From NCBI GenBank assembly GCA_003553445.1, contig PWEK01000094.1, forward strand, positions 1 through 64,000: a stretch of 64,000 nucleotides of DNA, given 5' to 3'. Each line of letters begins with the position of its first letter. Within the stretch, counting starts at the first letter, position 1. The notes beneath the pieces are model-generated. The model was not told where the DNA came from. It searched no databases and saw only the letters and a list, made by a program, of their open reading frames with translations. Below are positions 26,809-35,922 of the stretch, in pieces. The stretch comes from Elusimicrobiota bacterium (lineage in GTDB: Bacteria > CG03 > SLGR01). Made by a program: the position numbers and the translations under genes.

Positions 26809-27825
26809 TTAGAACCCCTTGATCACATAATACATTAATATACCTCCGGCTGCAATTAAAAAATAAAACCATTTATAACTGCGAACCCCTTTGTTTTTTA
26901 TTATTCCCACCTTTTTCCGGGCGTCAACAATTGCCCGTCCAATTATACCGGGACCGAACCTTACAACGATCTCAACATTTGAATTTAAAATCTTTACATC
27001 CTCCACATTGGCTGAAAGAGGCATCATTTCATCTCCCTTGCGCCCCCCAAGCAGGTATGACAAGTATATGCCGATATCCCTCTCATCTATAATTTTTGTA
27101 TAGACCGCATCGCCGGCTTCAATCAGGGATGCCTTTATTTCCTCCGAAGCATTTCTCACCAGCTCAGTATCCAGTACGACAAGAGAGCTGTACGTCTTTT
27201 CCTCTTCAAGATGAAGAGGAAGTTCGTCTATCCTGTCCGCATCCATTAAGTACTTGAACTGCCGGAGGTTCAGGTTCTGACAGTTGAATTCAAGGTATAC
27301 ATCTTCCTTCCTGCCTGTATCATAAGTTATTACTTCCTGAATAGTATCTTTTAAAAGAACCTTTATGGATTCACCGTCGCCCGCATTCCAGCAGGCGTAA
27401 AAATTATCTGCCTTTTCCCTCTGTATCTCCAAAAGGACTGATTGTTCTATCTTCTGCGTTATTTCTCTTAAAGCTCCATCTTTTAACCTGCTGGAATAAA
27501 GTTTTTTCTCAAATGAAAACCACCTGCTGTTAATATCAACCTCAAAAATTTCGGGAGTACATCCCGATACTGCAGCATGTCGAAGCATTTTTTTGGTCCT
27601 TGCGTTAAATATTAAAAGAAGGAGTCCGTAAATATTTACATCAACCGCGCTGAAACGGCATTTTATTATTCCTATGGGCCTTATGTCATGAGAAATATTC
27701 TTGAGAGCAAGGGATAAGTTCCCGTATGTTTCCTCAAGATACATCCTGGCCTCTTCTTTATTGCAGCCTGACTCTTCAACAAGAACTTCTATATCCGCGC
27801 CGGTTATCTGCTTCTTGGGTGAAAT
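26809..27825 (-). CDS. UBA-like domain protein with C-terminal membrane anchor, non-AUG start
   Basis: Not a family I recognise. The first AUG (27744) lies inside a helix. The frame stays open upstream and encodes a UBA/CUE-like three-helix motif (ADIEVLVEESGCNKEEAR then MYLEETYGNLSLAL) of the type seen at the N-terminus of small DUF proteins and NAC. The most likely start is ATT at 27825, ten bases after a strong GGAGG that lies inside the xer gene. The middle (about 60-290) is a novel alpha/beta region with no catalytic motif; a transmembrane helix (WFYFLIAAGGILMYYVI) ends it. ATG 27744 is the fallback start. Confidence 0.6.
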   Translation of the reverse strand: MSPKKQITGADIEVLVEESGCNKEEARMYLEETYGNLSLALKNISHDIRPIGIIKCRFSAVDVNIYGLLLLIFNARTKKMLRHAAVSGCTPEIFEVDINSRWFSFEKKLYSSRLKDGALREITQKIEQSVLLEIQREKADNFYACWNAGDGESIKVLLKDTIQEVITYDTGRKEDVYLEFNCQNLNLRQFKYLMDADRIDELPLHLEEEKTYSSLVVLDTELVRNASEEIKASLIEAGDAVYTKIIDERDIGIYLSYLLGGRKGDEMMPLSANVEDVKILNSNVEIVVRFGPGIIGRAIVDARKKVGIIKNKGVRSYKWFYFLIAAGGILMYYVIKGF

Positions 27826-28691
27826 TTTAAGTAAACCTCCTTCAATACATTCTTCGAAATATGAGTATAAACCTGTGTTGTATGCAGCCTTTTATGTCCC
27901 AGCATCTCCTGTACCGATCTTAAGTTGCATCCTGCCTCCAGCATATGCGATGCGAAGCTGTGCCTGAAAGTATGAGGCGTTATGTCCCTGTTTATACCTG
28001 CCAGAGCCGCCCTTTTTTTTACTATTCTCCTTATGCTTCTGGGATGAAGCCTCCCGCCGGATGCGGAAATAAAAACAGCCGCGTTCTCTCCACCCCAACC
28101 TGTTTCTTCCCGGACAGTATAATACCTGTGCATCTTTTTTATGCACTCATTACCTAAAGGCACATCCCTTTCGCAGCTTCCCTTACCCTTTACCCGCGCC
28201 GTCCTGCTGAAAAAATTCACATCATCCTTATTAAGGGAGGAAACCTCACCAACCCGGCAGCCGGTTGAATACATAAACTCAAGAAGAGCGGAATCCCTGA
28301 TGTCTATTTTAGAGTTTCCAAATTTTTTATTCAGCAGCCTTAACACCTGCTTTTTATCCAGGACTTCAGGGTGCTTTTCGGGAACCTTGCCTGCCTCCAC
28401 CTTCTCCGTTGGGTCATTCTTAAGCTTGCCCCTTTCATTCATAAGTTTGTAAAAACTTCTTATGCATGATATTTTTCTGTTCATTGTGGACCTGCTAAGG
28501 TTCTCTTTTAATCCGGAGAGATACTCCCTTACCGAAAAATGGTCCGCTTCTGAAAATCTTATCTCTTTCCTGTCCAAAAAATCGGCAAAATCTTCAATGT
28601 CTTTCTTATAAGCCCTTACGGTATTGTAAGAATACTCCTTTTCATATTTTAAATAATTGCAGAAAAAATCTATTTCCTCCCTGCATGCCAT
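27804..28691 (-). CDS. xerD: Tyrosine recombinase XerC/XerD
   Basis: Resolves chromosome dimers at dif. 295 aa. SAM-like core-binding N-terminal domain (YEKEYSYNTVRAYKKDI) followed by the catalytic domain with Arg (STGCRVGEVSSL), Lys in the beta hairpin, HTFRHSFASHM (His and Arg), LGHKRLHTTQVYTHI (His and the nucleophile Tyr). It directly follows topA, as xerC often does; no second Xer gene is seen here, so XerC versus XerD is undecided. Confidence 0.92.
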   Translation of the reverse strand: MACREEIDFFCNYLKYEKEYSYNTVRAYKKDIEDFADFLDRKEIRFSEADHFSVREYLSGLKENLSRSTMNRKISCIRSFYKLMNERGKLKNDPTEKVEAGKVPEKHPEVLDKKQVLRLLNKKFGNSKIDIRDSALLEFMYSTGCRVGEVSSLNKDDVNFFSRTARVKGKGSCERDVPLGNECIKKMHRYYTVREETGWGGENAAVFISASGGRLHPRSIRRIVKKRAALAGINRDITPHTFRHSFASHMLEAGCNLRSVQEMLGHKRLHTTQVYTHISKNVLKEVYLKFHPRSR

Positions 28692-28692
28692 T

Positions 28693-30825
28693 TTATTTTT
28701 TTTCTGCTTTTTTAATATTCATTGAAAACCTGCATCCGGGATATCCCGTGCAGGCAAGAAACTTCCCCTTTGGACCGCTTTTAATTGCAGTATCCTTTCC
28801 GCAATCAGGGCATTTTTCATATCCCAGAGGAATCTTAACAACCTCTCCATTTTTATCAAGGGCATAAGTTGTCTTACACTTCGGATAAGCCGAACAGGCA
28901 AGAAACTTACCGTACCTGCCGCTCTTTGTAAGCATATCAGATTTACACCTGGGACATTTCATGCTGCTTTTTGTCTCCTTGACCGGCTTTCCCTCTTCAT
29001 TTATATTATAAGTTTTTCTGCACTTTGGAAAAGCGGAACATGCCATAAATTTTCCGTTTCTGCCCCATCTTATAACCATTTCAGAACCGCACTCAGGACA
29101 TTCAGCATCAGTTTTTTCCTCTTTTACTTTTTCCATCTTATCTTTTGCCTTGTCAAGGTCTACGCTAAAATCTTTATAAAAATCTTTTATCATCTCAATC
29201 CACTCCTGTCTGCCTGCGGCAATTTCATCAAGCATTTCTTCCATGCGAGCCGTAAATTTTTTATCGACTATTTTAAAGAAATGTTTCTCCAGCGACTCAA
29301 TAACTATAAAGCTTATTTCCTCGGGTATAAGAGAACCGCTCTTAGACCTTACATATTTCCTGTTAAAAAGAGTGCTTATGATTGTAGCATATGTAGAGGG
29401 CCTTCCAATTCCGTTCTTCTCAAGCTCATTAACCAGCGTCGCCGGAGTAAACCTGGCCGGAGGTTTAGTTTCATGCTCCGTGCTGTCAAGTTTTATCCAT
29501 TTGAATTTTTGCCCCTTTTCAACGTCCGGCAGAATATTCTCTTTTATAAAAACACCGGAAATCTTCATAAATCCGTCAAACTTAATTTTCTGTCCGGTCA
29601 TCCTGAAATCATAATCCGCGCAATTTAATTCAACCTTAAGTTTTTCTATTATGGCTGATTTCATCTGACAGGAGACAAACCTTTTCCAGATAATTTCATA
29701 CAGCTTTCTCTGTTTTGATGACAAACTTGAGCTTACCTTTTCCGGTGTTCTAATCACAGATGTCGGTCTTATACACTCATGAGCTTCCTGAGCCGACTTC
29801 TTAGATTTATAGTAGTTGGGCTTTGAGGGGAGGTAATCTTTGCCGGACCGGGACTTGATAAAGTCTCTCGCCTGTTTCACAGCTGATTTTGCAATCTTGA
29901 CGGAATCCGTTCTCATATATGTAATAAGACCCGCAGAGGATCCGTCGGACAGTTCTATCCCCTCATACAGCTGCTGAGCTATTCTCATTGTCTGCCCCGG
30001 AGAAAAACCGAGACTGTTATACGCCTGCTGCTGCAAAGTCGAAGTTATAAAAGGAGCCGGTGGCCTCTTCTTAGTGTCTTTTGATTCAACTTCCGCTACG
30101 GAAAGCTCCCTGCCCCGGCAGTTCTTTACAATTTCCTGCGCCTTATCTTCAGTATCCAGATCAAACTTCTTCAGCTTCTTTCCCGACTTCCCATAGAGCT
30201 TTACATCCGCCTCTTCCCCCTTTACATCGGCTTTTCCCTCAACCGTAAAGTACTTTCGCGGCTTAAATGATTTTCTCTCTTTTTCCCTCTCTACAATTAT
30301 CTTTAAAGCCACAGACTGTACTCTGCCGGCTGATAACCCTCTCCTTATTTTTTTGGAAAGAAGCGGTGAAAGCCTGTACCCCACTACCCTGTCCAGGACC
30401 CTTCTTGCCTGCTGAGCATTCACAAGGTTGCTGTTTAACTTTCTCGGGTGTTCCAGAGCCTCATTTATAGCCTCTTTAGTTATTTCATGAAAAACTATTC
30501 TGTCAACCCTTTTATCGTTTTCACGGATTTTCAGAGCCTTTAGCAGGTGCCACCCTATCGCCTCACCCTCACGATCTTCATCCATGGCCAAATATACCTT
30601 GGACTCTTCCGATATCTCTTTTTTTATCTTTTTTATTACTTTTCTCTTGTTCTTTATTATTTCATATTGGGGGGTAAAATTATTTTCAACATCAACCCCG
30701 AACCTGTGAACAGGTAAATCTCTTACATGTCCCATTGATGAAACAACTTGATAATTTCCAGCAAAAAACTTCTTTATTATTCTAGCCTTTGTCGGCGACT
30801 CTACTATTATTATTTCATTAGTCAT
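28693..30825 (-). CDS. topA: DNA topoisomerase I
   Basis: Type IA topoisomerase that relaxes negative supercoils. 710 aa. N-terminal TOPRIM domain (IVESPTKARIIKKF; acidic DEDREGEAIGWH), active-site Tyr in AGLITYMRTDS, and three C-terminal four-Cys zinc ribbons (CPECGSEM, CPRCKSDM, CPDCGKDT) each ending in a KCR/GCR-type second pair. It overlaps dprA upstream by 8 bp and lies 1 nt before xer. Confidence 0.96.
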   Translation of the reverse strand: MTNEIIIVESPTKARIIKKFFAGNYQVVSSMGHVRDLPVHRFGVDVENNFTPQYEIIKNKRKVIKKIKKEISEESKVYLAMDEDREGEAIGWHLLKALKIRENDKRVDRIVFHEITKEAINEALEHPRKLNSNLVNAQQARRVLDRVVGYRLSPLLSKKIRRGLSAGRVQSVALKIIVEREKERKSFKPRKYFTVEGKADVKGEEADVKLYGKSGKKLKKFDLDTEDKAQEIVKNCRGRELSVAEVESKDTKKRPPAPFITSTLQQQAYNSLGFSPGQTMRIAQQLYEGIELSDGSSAGLITYMRTDSVKIAKSAVKQARDFIKSRSGKDYLPSKPNYYKSKKSAQEAHECIRPTSVIRTPEKVSSSLSSKQRKLYEIIWKRFVSCQMKSAIIEKLKVELNCADYDFRMTGQKIKFDGFMKISGVFIKENILPDVEKGQKFKWIKLDSTEHETKPPARFTPATLVNELEKNGIGRPSTYATIISTLFNRKYVRSKSGSLIPEEISFIVIESLEKHFFKIVDKKFTARMEEMLDEIAAGRQEWIEMIKDFYKDFSVDLDKAKDKMEKVKEEKTDAECPECGSEMVIRWGRNGKFMACSAFPKCRKTYNINEEGKPVKETKSSMKCPRCKSDMLTKSGRYGKFLACSAYPKCKTTYALDKNGEVVKIPLGYEKCPDCGKDTAIKSGPKGKFLACTGYPGCRFSMNIKKAEKK

Positions 30826-31912
30826 TTTTTATATACGTCTTTCCGGCAGATTGCATAACCAATCCCCTAAGTTCTAATTCCGTCAACTCACTTGCAAGAG
30901 AAGCCATATTAATCCCCGTTTCGGCCCCTATTCTGTCTATCTGCAGTGGCCCTGCGGATAGGGATTTTAATATTTTATGCCCGTTACAAGAAACCTTATC
31001 CTTATTTTTCTCATCCCTCTTTAAAAAATCCATCTTTAAAACCGGGTATATTTCTTCTATTATGTCTTCAGCGCCGGAAACAGGCGCCGCCCCTTCCTTC
31101 AAAAGATTCAAACACCCTGTGTTTTTTTCTGTAAATATAGAACCCGGCACGGCAAAAACCTGCCTTCCCTGTTCAAGGGCTATGTCCGCTGTAATAAGAG
31201 CGCCGCTTCTGGAAGGCGCCTGCACCACTACCGTTGCAAGAGCCATCCCGCTTACCACCCTGTTTCTCAATGGGAAATTTTTCGGAAGAGGCTCAGTATC
31301 AGGTGAAAATTCGCTCACAACCGCTCCATTTTTAGATATCCTGCGCATCAGGTTTATATTTGTTCTCGGATGCCTCTTATCAAGCCCGCTTCCAAGAACA
31401 GCAACTGTTCTTCCTCCGGCTTCAAGAGCCCCCCTGTGGGCCTGAGCGTCAATTCCCAACGCCCCGCCTGAAATCACAGTTATCCCATTTCTCGCAAGCC
31501 CCCTGGCAATCTTCCTTGCTGCAGACAGGCCATACTGCGAGGGCCTTCTTGTCCCCACCACCGCTACGGCATTAAAATCCTCTTTTAAAAGATTTCCGTC
31601 ACAGTATAAATACGAAGGTGGATCATATATTTCTTTTAAAAGCTCAGGGTATTCCCGCGAGCCGTAAACACATATTCTGTATTTTTTTCCGGCTGCTTTA
31701 AGCAGCTCTTTTTCACCTTCGGGAAAAGGACTCCTGACTTTATTTAATATTTTGGAGGCTTTTTCACGCGTAACACCGGCGGCGATTAAATCTCCTCGAT
31801 CCAGCTTCCCGATATTCTCTGGGCCGCCCGCTTTATCAACTATCTTTTTGACCGTAACTCGACCTACACCTTTTACAGAAAGTAATTTTAAGAGATCGAT
31901 TTTTCCCTTCAT
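30818..31912 (-). CDS. dprA: DNA-processing protein DprA
   Basis: Loads RecA on incoming single-stranded DNA in natural transformation. 364 aa. An N-terminal HhH/SAM-like part (LLSVKGVGRVTVKKI) precedes the Rossmann-like DprA domain (AVVGTRRPSQYGLSAA, ISGGALGIDAQAHRGAL, VLGSGLDKRHP, SGALITADIALEQGR, VFAVPGSI), and a C-terminal winged helix (DRIGAETGINMASLASELTELEL) follows. With ComM also encoded here the organism probably has some transformation capacity. Confidence 0.95.
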   Translation of the reverse strand: MKGKIDLLKLLSVKGVGRVTVKKIVDKAGGPENIGKLDRGDLIAAGVTREKASKILNKVRSPFPEGEKELLKAAGKKYRICVYGSREYPELLKEIYDPPSYLYCDGNLLKEDFNAVAVVGTRRPSQYGLSAARKIARGLARNGITVISGGALGIDAQAHRGALEAGGRTVAVLGSGLDKRHPRTNINLMRRISKNGAVVSEFSPDTEPLPKNFPLRNRVVSGMALATVVVQAPSRSGALITADIALEQGRQVFAVPGSIFTEKNTGCLNLLKEGAAPVSGAEDIIEEIYPVLKMDFLKRDEKNKDKVSCNGHKILKSLSAGPLQIDRIGAETGINMASLASELTELELRGLVMQSAGKTYIKND

Positions 31913-32005
31913 AATTAGTTATAGTTAATTTAATATTTATTATTTTGTCAAATCAGCTTATATTTGTCCGGTATGTAGTAATATCTATTGAGCAGAATAT
32001 ATTTT

Positions 32006-32731
32006 TTAATCCCGGAAAAGCATCAAATCCCCCTCTTCAATCGGGATTGAAGAGGCGGTTATTCTCGCAGTTGAGTTTCTCGTCTGTATATCTCCCGTAA
32101 CCTTTGCTTCTCCGATTTTCCTGTATATAAACCCCATCTCATCACCCGTTTTAGGATGTATCGCCTGCCTTGTCCGCCTGTAAATATTGAATTCCTGTCT
32201 TTTTTCTATTCCGTCGTGCGAACCTAAATCAATAAAAAAGTAATCTGAATAAGCCTGTAAACGTTTTTCCTGTTTAAACTCTGAAACCGTGGCGTCAAAG
32301 CTGAAGTCTTCCGAAGCCAGAAAATACTTACGCTCATCATAATTTGTATTTTCTGCAACATCCGAATTTACCTCATTCTCTTCCACTTTCTTAGTTATTC
32401 TGGGTTCAGGAATTTTATCTACAACCCTGGGAATAATCAGTTCATCACCGGGAAAAATCCAGTGGGGATCATTGATAAAGTCATTAAAGCGGTATATCAG
32501 CCGCCACAGGTACTTATTGTCATACTTCCTCTCCGCTATCTTTATCAGCCAGTCACATTTTTGAACAGTATAAACATCCAGTATTACTTCCTTTCCTTCC
32601 GGAACAGGAATATCCTCCAGACCATCCTGCACTACAATACCGTCCGGGAAATCATAGCTTCCCTTCACATTGCAAAGCCACATTACTGTTATTACGGCGG
32701 CCGAAAATAAAACTTTATAATGTTTTTTCAT
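32006..32731 (-). CDS. Secreted LysM-domain protein
   Basis: 241 aa. An N-terminal signal peptide or anchor (about 5-22) is followed by a LysM repeat (about 52-103: YTVQKCDWLIKIAERKY, LIYRFNDFINDPHWIFPGDELIIP). A linker leads to a C-terminal beta domain with a GSHDGIEKRQEFNIYR segment typical of FlgT-like or AIG/OB-type domains fused to LysM in diderm bacteria. It probably binds peptidoglycan in the periplasm. The ribosome-binding site is AAAGGAGAG. Function otherwise unknown. Confidence 0.75.
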   Translation of the reverse strand: MKKHYKVLFSAAVITVMWLCNVKGSYDFPDGIVVQDGLEDIPVPEGKEVILDVYTVQKCDWLIKIAERKYDNKYLWRLIYRFNDFINDPHWIFPGDELIIPRVVDKIPEPRITKKVEENEVNSDVAENTNYDERKYFLASEDFSFDATVSEFKQEKRLQAYSDYFFIDLGSHDGIEKRQEFNIYRRTRQAIHPKTGDEMGFIYRKIGEAKVTGDIQTRNSTARITASSIPIEEGDLMLFRD

Positions 32732-32785
32732 TAAAACTCTCCTTTATACCGGTTATATAAAAGTAATACAGGCCCTGTGTATTTG

Positions 32786-33433
32786 TCAACTATTTTCCAC
32801 ACCGTAGTTTTTTGTAATGATAACATCAGCTTTTTTTCTGTGTGAAGATATAATCTTATGCTCTATCCGAAGTATTTTCTCAGTATATTCATCCAGCTCG
32901 TCCCTCCCTCTCTCTTTTCTATGTTCAACTGTATCCTCCCAGGTTCTGTCAATAAAGACGTGTATGTCAGCGCTATCCAGGGCTGTTGTGTATGTTCCCT
33001 CCGCAACAACTATTTTAGCCGAAGACACCTCCGCAGTTTCTTCTAAAAGAGCATCGTTGTCATAATCTATAAGAGGTTTGACCAATTTTTCCGTTTTCCC
33101 ATCCTTGACTTCTTTTATATGTTCGTTCAGCAGTTCCATTTTAACCTCCTGCATCCCGACTTTATTTATATCTTCTCTGCGCGCCCTGTCATTTGTTTTC
33201 GGAGGCCTGACAAAATAATCATCCTGATGAAGCATAACGCTTTCTATCCCGTGCCGCTCTTTAAAGAGCCTGGCTATTTCTGATGCGATTTCAGACTTTC
33301 CGCTGCCGGATTCCCCGGCTACAGTAATGGCTTTCCTAGCTTCAGACCCCACAATTTTATTCTTTATTCTCTCATAAACCCCTTCTGCCGCTTTTGTGTG
33401 ATGCGGTTTTACAACAATTTTGTCTCCAAGCAT
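32786..33433 (-). CDS. P-loop kinase of the uridine kinase / phosphoribulokinase family
   Basis: 215 aa. Walker A is VAGESGSGKSEIA; HQDDYFVRPP is the substrate-side DxY motif of the family; VVAEGTYTT is the Walker B equivalent; IDRTWEDTVEHRKERGRD resembles the lid. The substrate is not fixed by sequence. It follows a sucrose-phosphate-synthase-like glycosyltransferase after 21 nt, so a sugar or sugar-alcohol substrate is possible, rather than uridine. The ribosome-binding site is AAAGGAG. Confidence 0.75.
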   Translation of the reverse strand: MLGDKIVVKPHHTKAAEGVYERIKNKIVGSEARKAITVAGESGSGKSEIASEIARLFKERHGIESVMLHQDDYFVRPPKTNDRARREDINKVGMQEVKMELLNEHIKEVKDGKTEKLVKPLIDYDNDALLEETAEVSSAKIVVAEGTYTTALDSADIHVFIDRTWEDTVEHRKERGRDELDEYTEKILRIEHKIISSHRKKADVIITKNYGVENS

Positions 33434-33454
33434 ATTTTTACTCCTTTCCTTTAG

Positions 33455-34966
33455 TTATTTTAAATACAATTTTTTCAATTCAGTTTTAAGAAGGGCATCC
33501 TTCTCTTTAGACGGCTTCAGAAAATAACCGGGAATCTGCAAGTCCCCGTCCTGACTGAAGCCTCCATTTTTTACTCTGCGGAAAAGCTTTATATAACTGG
33601 AGGCAGCGCTTTTCCATGTAAACCTCTCCCTTACTCTCTGTTCACCCTTTTTTGAAAATTCTTCCCACAAGCTTTCATCAGTAAGCTTCTCCATTGACTT
33701 CCTTAATTCATTTTCATCCCTTGAATCAGCAAGAATCCCGTATTTGCCATCGCTGAGTATTTCCGAAGGCCCCCCGTGTTTAGTGGCGACAACCGGCAGC
33801 CCGGAACCCATTGCTTCAACAATTGTAAGGCCAAAGGGCTCATGAAGCGCCGGATTCACAAAAACCCACCCGTTCCGGGCGGCATAACGGTAAACATAAG
33901 GCATTTCTTTTAAAAAATCAAACCCGGGAGAAAAAGCTACATTTCCCTGAAGGTTTTTATGATTAATTTCACTTACAAGTTCATCAATTATCATCTTTTC
34001 ATTTTCATCAAATTTATTTCGGTTATCGGAATCAAGAGGATCTTCCACATTTCCCGCCACAATTAATATATTGAATTTCTCTCTCAAGAGCGGGCTGGAT
34101 GCATAAGATTTAAGAAGACCTGCAGGGTTTTTCTTAGCATCAAACCTGGCAGCCGAAAAGATACAGGGGTAATCAAGCCTCTCCTTACTTATGCTTTTTT
34201 TCAGCTCTCCCTTCAACTTATCAACAGCCTTGTCGTAATGCTCAGTATTATCCTCTTTCTCTCTGAATGAGAAAAACTGCTTGCGGTCTATGCCAGGAGG
34301 AATCTTTTCAAACTTTTCCCCATTCCGGACAGCGCCCGAATAGACCCTGTGTCCGTACTGTTTATCGATTTCCTCCTGCGTAGAGACAACTATTGCGCGG
34401 GCGTTTCTGAAAGAAACCCTTTCAGCGGCAATTCTAAGATGAAAGTTAAATTCGGAATTAATCTCACTAAAATTCGATTTAGACATCTTTAAATTATCCA
34501 TCTTCTTTCCCCCCAGGGAATGACCGGTATGTGTAAAGTTTCTATTCATGGATTTTTTTAGTATCGCAGCCGCCAGTCCGCCATCCGCATAATGAGATGT
34601 AAATACATCAGGTGAGTATCCTTCATCTTCGTAAAATTCCTCAACTCCCTTAGTATATTCGAGCATCAAAGGCCATAAATCTTCTTTATTTATAAACCTT
34701 CCTTCATCCCCGAACTTAATTCTGACAATTCTTAAATCTTCATCATTTTCGTATTTCTCTATCCTGCGGTTATACCCCGGCCACTTAGAATCATCAAAAT
34801 ATCTCGTTAAAATATCGACCTTGCATCCCAATCTGGCAAGCTCCTTGGAAAGCTCCAATATATAGACAATCTGTCCCCCGGTATCCGGATGGCTTGCAAT
34901 AGGAGGGTTCTTCCACTTTACATGCCCCTGAGGATTCAACAAAGCTGCTTTTATTTTATCAGACAT
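33455..34966 (-). CDS. GT4 glycosyltransferase, sucrose-phosphate synthase-like
   Basis: 503 aa, GT-B fold. The N-terminal domain has SHPDTGGQIVYILELSKELA and DVFTSHYADGGLAAA with FTHTGHSLG, as in sucrose-phosphate, sucrose and mannosylfructose-phosphate synthases. The C-terminal nucleotide-sugar domain has FSAARFDAKKNP and NPALHEPFGLTIVEAMGSGLPVVATKHGGP (E-x7-E type). The product is probably a non-reducing disaccharide phosphate or related compatible solute, but no partner phosphatase is seen next to it. The adjacent P-loop kinase may act in the same pathway. Confidence 0.85.
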   Translation of the reverse strand: MSDKIKAALLNPQGHVKWKNPPIASHPDTGGQIVYILELSKELARLGCKVDILTRYFDDSKWPGYNRRIEKYENDEDLRIVRIKFGDEGRFINKEDLWPLMLEYTKGVEEFYEDEGYSPDVFTSHYADGGLAAAILKKSMNRNFTHTGHSLGGKKMDNLKMSKSNFSEINSEFNFHLRIAAERVSFRNARAIVVSTQEEIDKQYGHRVYSGAVRNGEKFEKIPPGIDRKQFFSFREKEDNTEHYDKAVDKLKGELKKSISKERLDYPCIFSAARFDAKKNPAGLLKSYASSPLLREKFNILIVAGNVEDPLDSDNRNKFDENEKMIIDELVSEINHKNLQGNVAFSPGFDFLKEMPYVYRYAARNGWVFVNPALHEPFGLTIVEAMGSGLPVVATKHGGPSEILSDGKYGILADSRDENELRKSMEKLTDESLWEEFSKKGEQRVRERFTWKSAASSYIKLFRRVKNGGFSQDGDLQIPGYFLKPSKEKDALLKTELKKLYLK

Positions 34967-35069
34967 TGACTGATTATAACTAAATCATTTTTTCTTTTCA
35001 AGATATGCCCCGTTGCATTTAATCCACTTAATATGCTTTCAGCAGGCATTGTTTTTTCTATCATAAAGC

Positions 35070-35540
35070 TCAATTCATAATCCATATAAAATAATTCAAG
35101 CTTCCGGCCACGCTTACCCAAATAAAATAAGGTGCCAAAGCAGCCGCCAGCAGCTTTGACACAGGCCATATAAAAAAGATGAGGGCAGCTATAGTCAGGT
35201 TAAGAAAAATTATCCAAAAAAATGCCGCTCCTGTTAATTTCAATCCGAAAAAAACAAGTGACCAGCTTGCGTTAAGAAATGCATTTACAATAAACAGGGA
35301 AACCACTATCCTGTAATTTTTATTTTCTCTGTATTGATTAACAAACAAGAGAACCACAACGGTCACCAGTATATATAAAAAAGTCCACATCGCCCCTATA
35401 AATCCCCCACCGGGAGTCCATTCAGGCTTAGAAAGCCGCTCATACCACCCGTTTAAGCCAAGTGAGGTAAAGTAACTGCCCAAAACCGCCACCGCTATAG
35501 TAACAAGCGGAACAATAAAATAATTAGTTTTTATTTTCAT
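35070..35540 (-). CDS. tspO: TspO/MBR family membrane protein
   Basis: 156 aa with five transmembrane helices. Diagnostic features are WYERLSKPEWTPGG after helix I, the aromatic-rich WTFLYI and the NAFLNASWSLVFFGLK segment. Family members bind porphyrins and cholesterol and are linked to stress and tetrapyrrole handling. It overlaps the release-factor-like gene upstream by 17 nt. Confidence 0.92.
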   Translation of the reverse strand: MKIKTNYFIVPLVTIAVAVLGSYFTSLGLNGWYERLSKPEWTPGGGFIGAMWTFLYILVTVVVLLFVNQYRENKNYRIVVSLFIVNAFLNASWSLVFFGLKLTGAAFFWIIFLNLTIAALIFFIWPVSKLLAAALAPYFIWVSVAGSLNYFIWIMN

Positions 35541-35895
35541 TTTCTCTTTTTCTCCTAGCCCGTTGAGCTCTTTTCCTTTTGCGCTTCCGTATTTTCTCTA
35601 TTTTTCTCTGCCTGGAGGATTTTTTTCCTTTCACCTTTTCTTCTATCTTATCAACCAAAGTGCGGCGAGCCAGAAATCTGTTTACCCCCTGAGAACGATT
35701 TGAAGATGACTTAACTTCCGTACCACTGGGCAGATGTTTAATATATACCCCGCTTGAGGACTTATCCGATTTCGTCCCCCCCTTTTTGGAAGAGGCTACA
35801 AATTTCTCCTTCAGGTCCTTCTCTTCTACCCCATACTTCTTCATCCTGCGGCGAAGCCTTTCTACCTTAGACTGCCGAATACCGAATTTATTCAC
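35524..35895 (-). CDS. Release-factor-like (RF-1 domain) protein with GGT in place of GGQ
   Basis: 123 aa, very basic. The layout matches the small codon-independent release-factor-like proteins (ArfB/C12orf65 type): a helical N-terminus, the RF-1 catalytic loop, a VYIKHLPSGTEVK beta hairpin, the RSQGVNRFLARRTLV helix and a long Lys/Arg tail for the ribosome. The catalytic tripeptide is G39-G40-T41 (SSKKGGTKSDKSSS) instead of GGQ, so the Gln needed for peptidyl-tRNA hydrolysis is missing. It may be an inactive rescue factor or a ribosome-binding regulator, or use another mechanism. Family assignment is firm from the flanking motifs. Confidence 0.85.
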   Translation of the reverse strand: MNKFGIRQSKVERLRRRMKKYGVEEKDLKEKFVASSKKGGTKSDKSSSGVYIKHLPSGTEVKSSSNRSQGVNRFLARRTLVDKIEEKVKGKKSSRQRKIEKIRKRKRKRAQRARRKRENENKN

Positions 35896-35922
35896 TTTTT
35901 AACCCTCCTGTTTCAATATTTA

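Noticed and set aside
34951-35169. 72-codon minus-strand frame between tspO and the glycosyltransferase
   Set aside because: It lies mostly in the tspO 3' end in another frame and has no motif.
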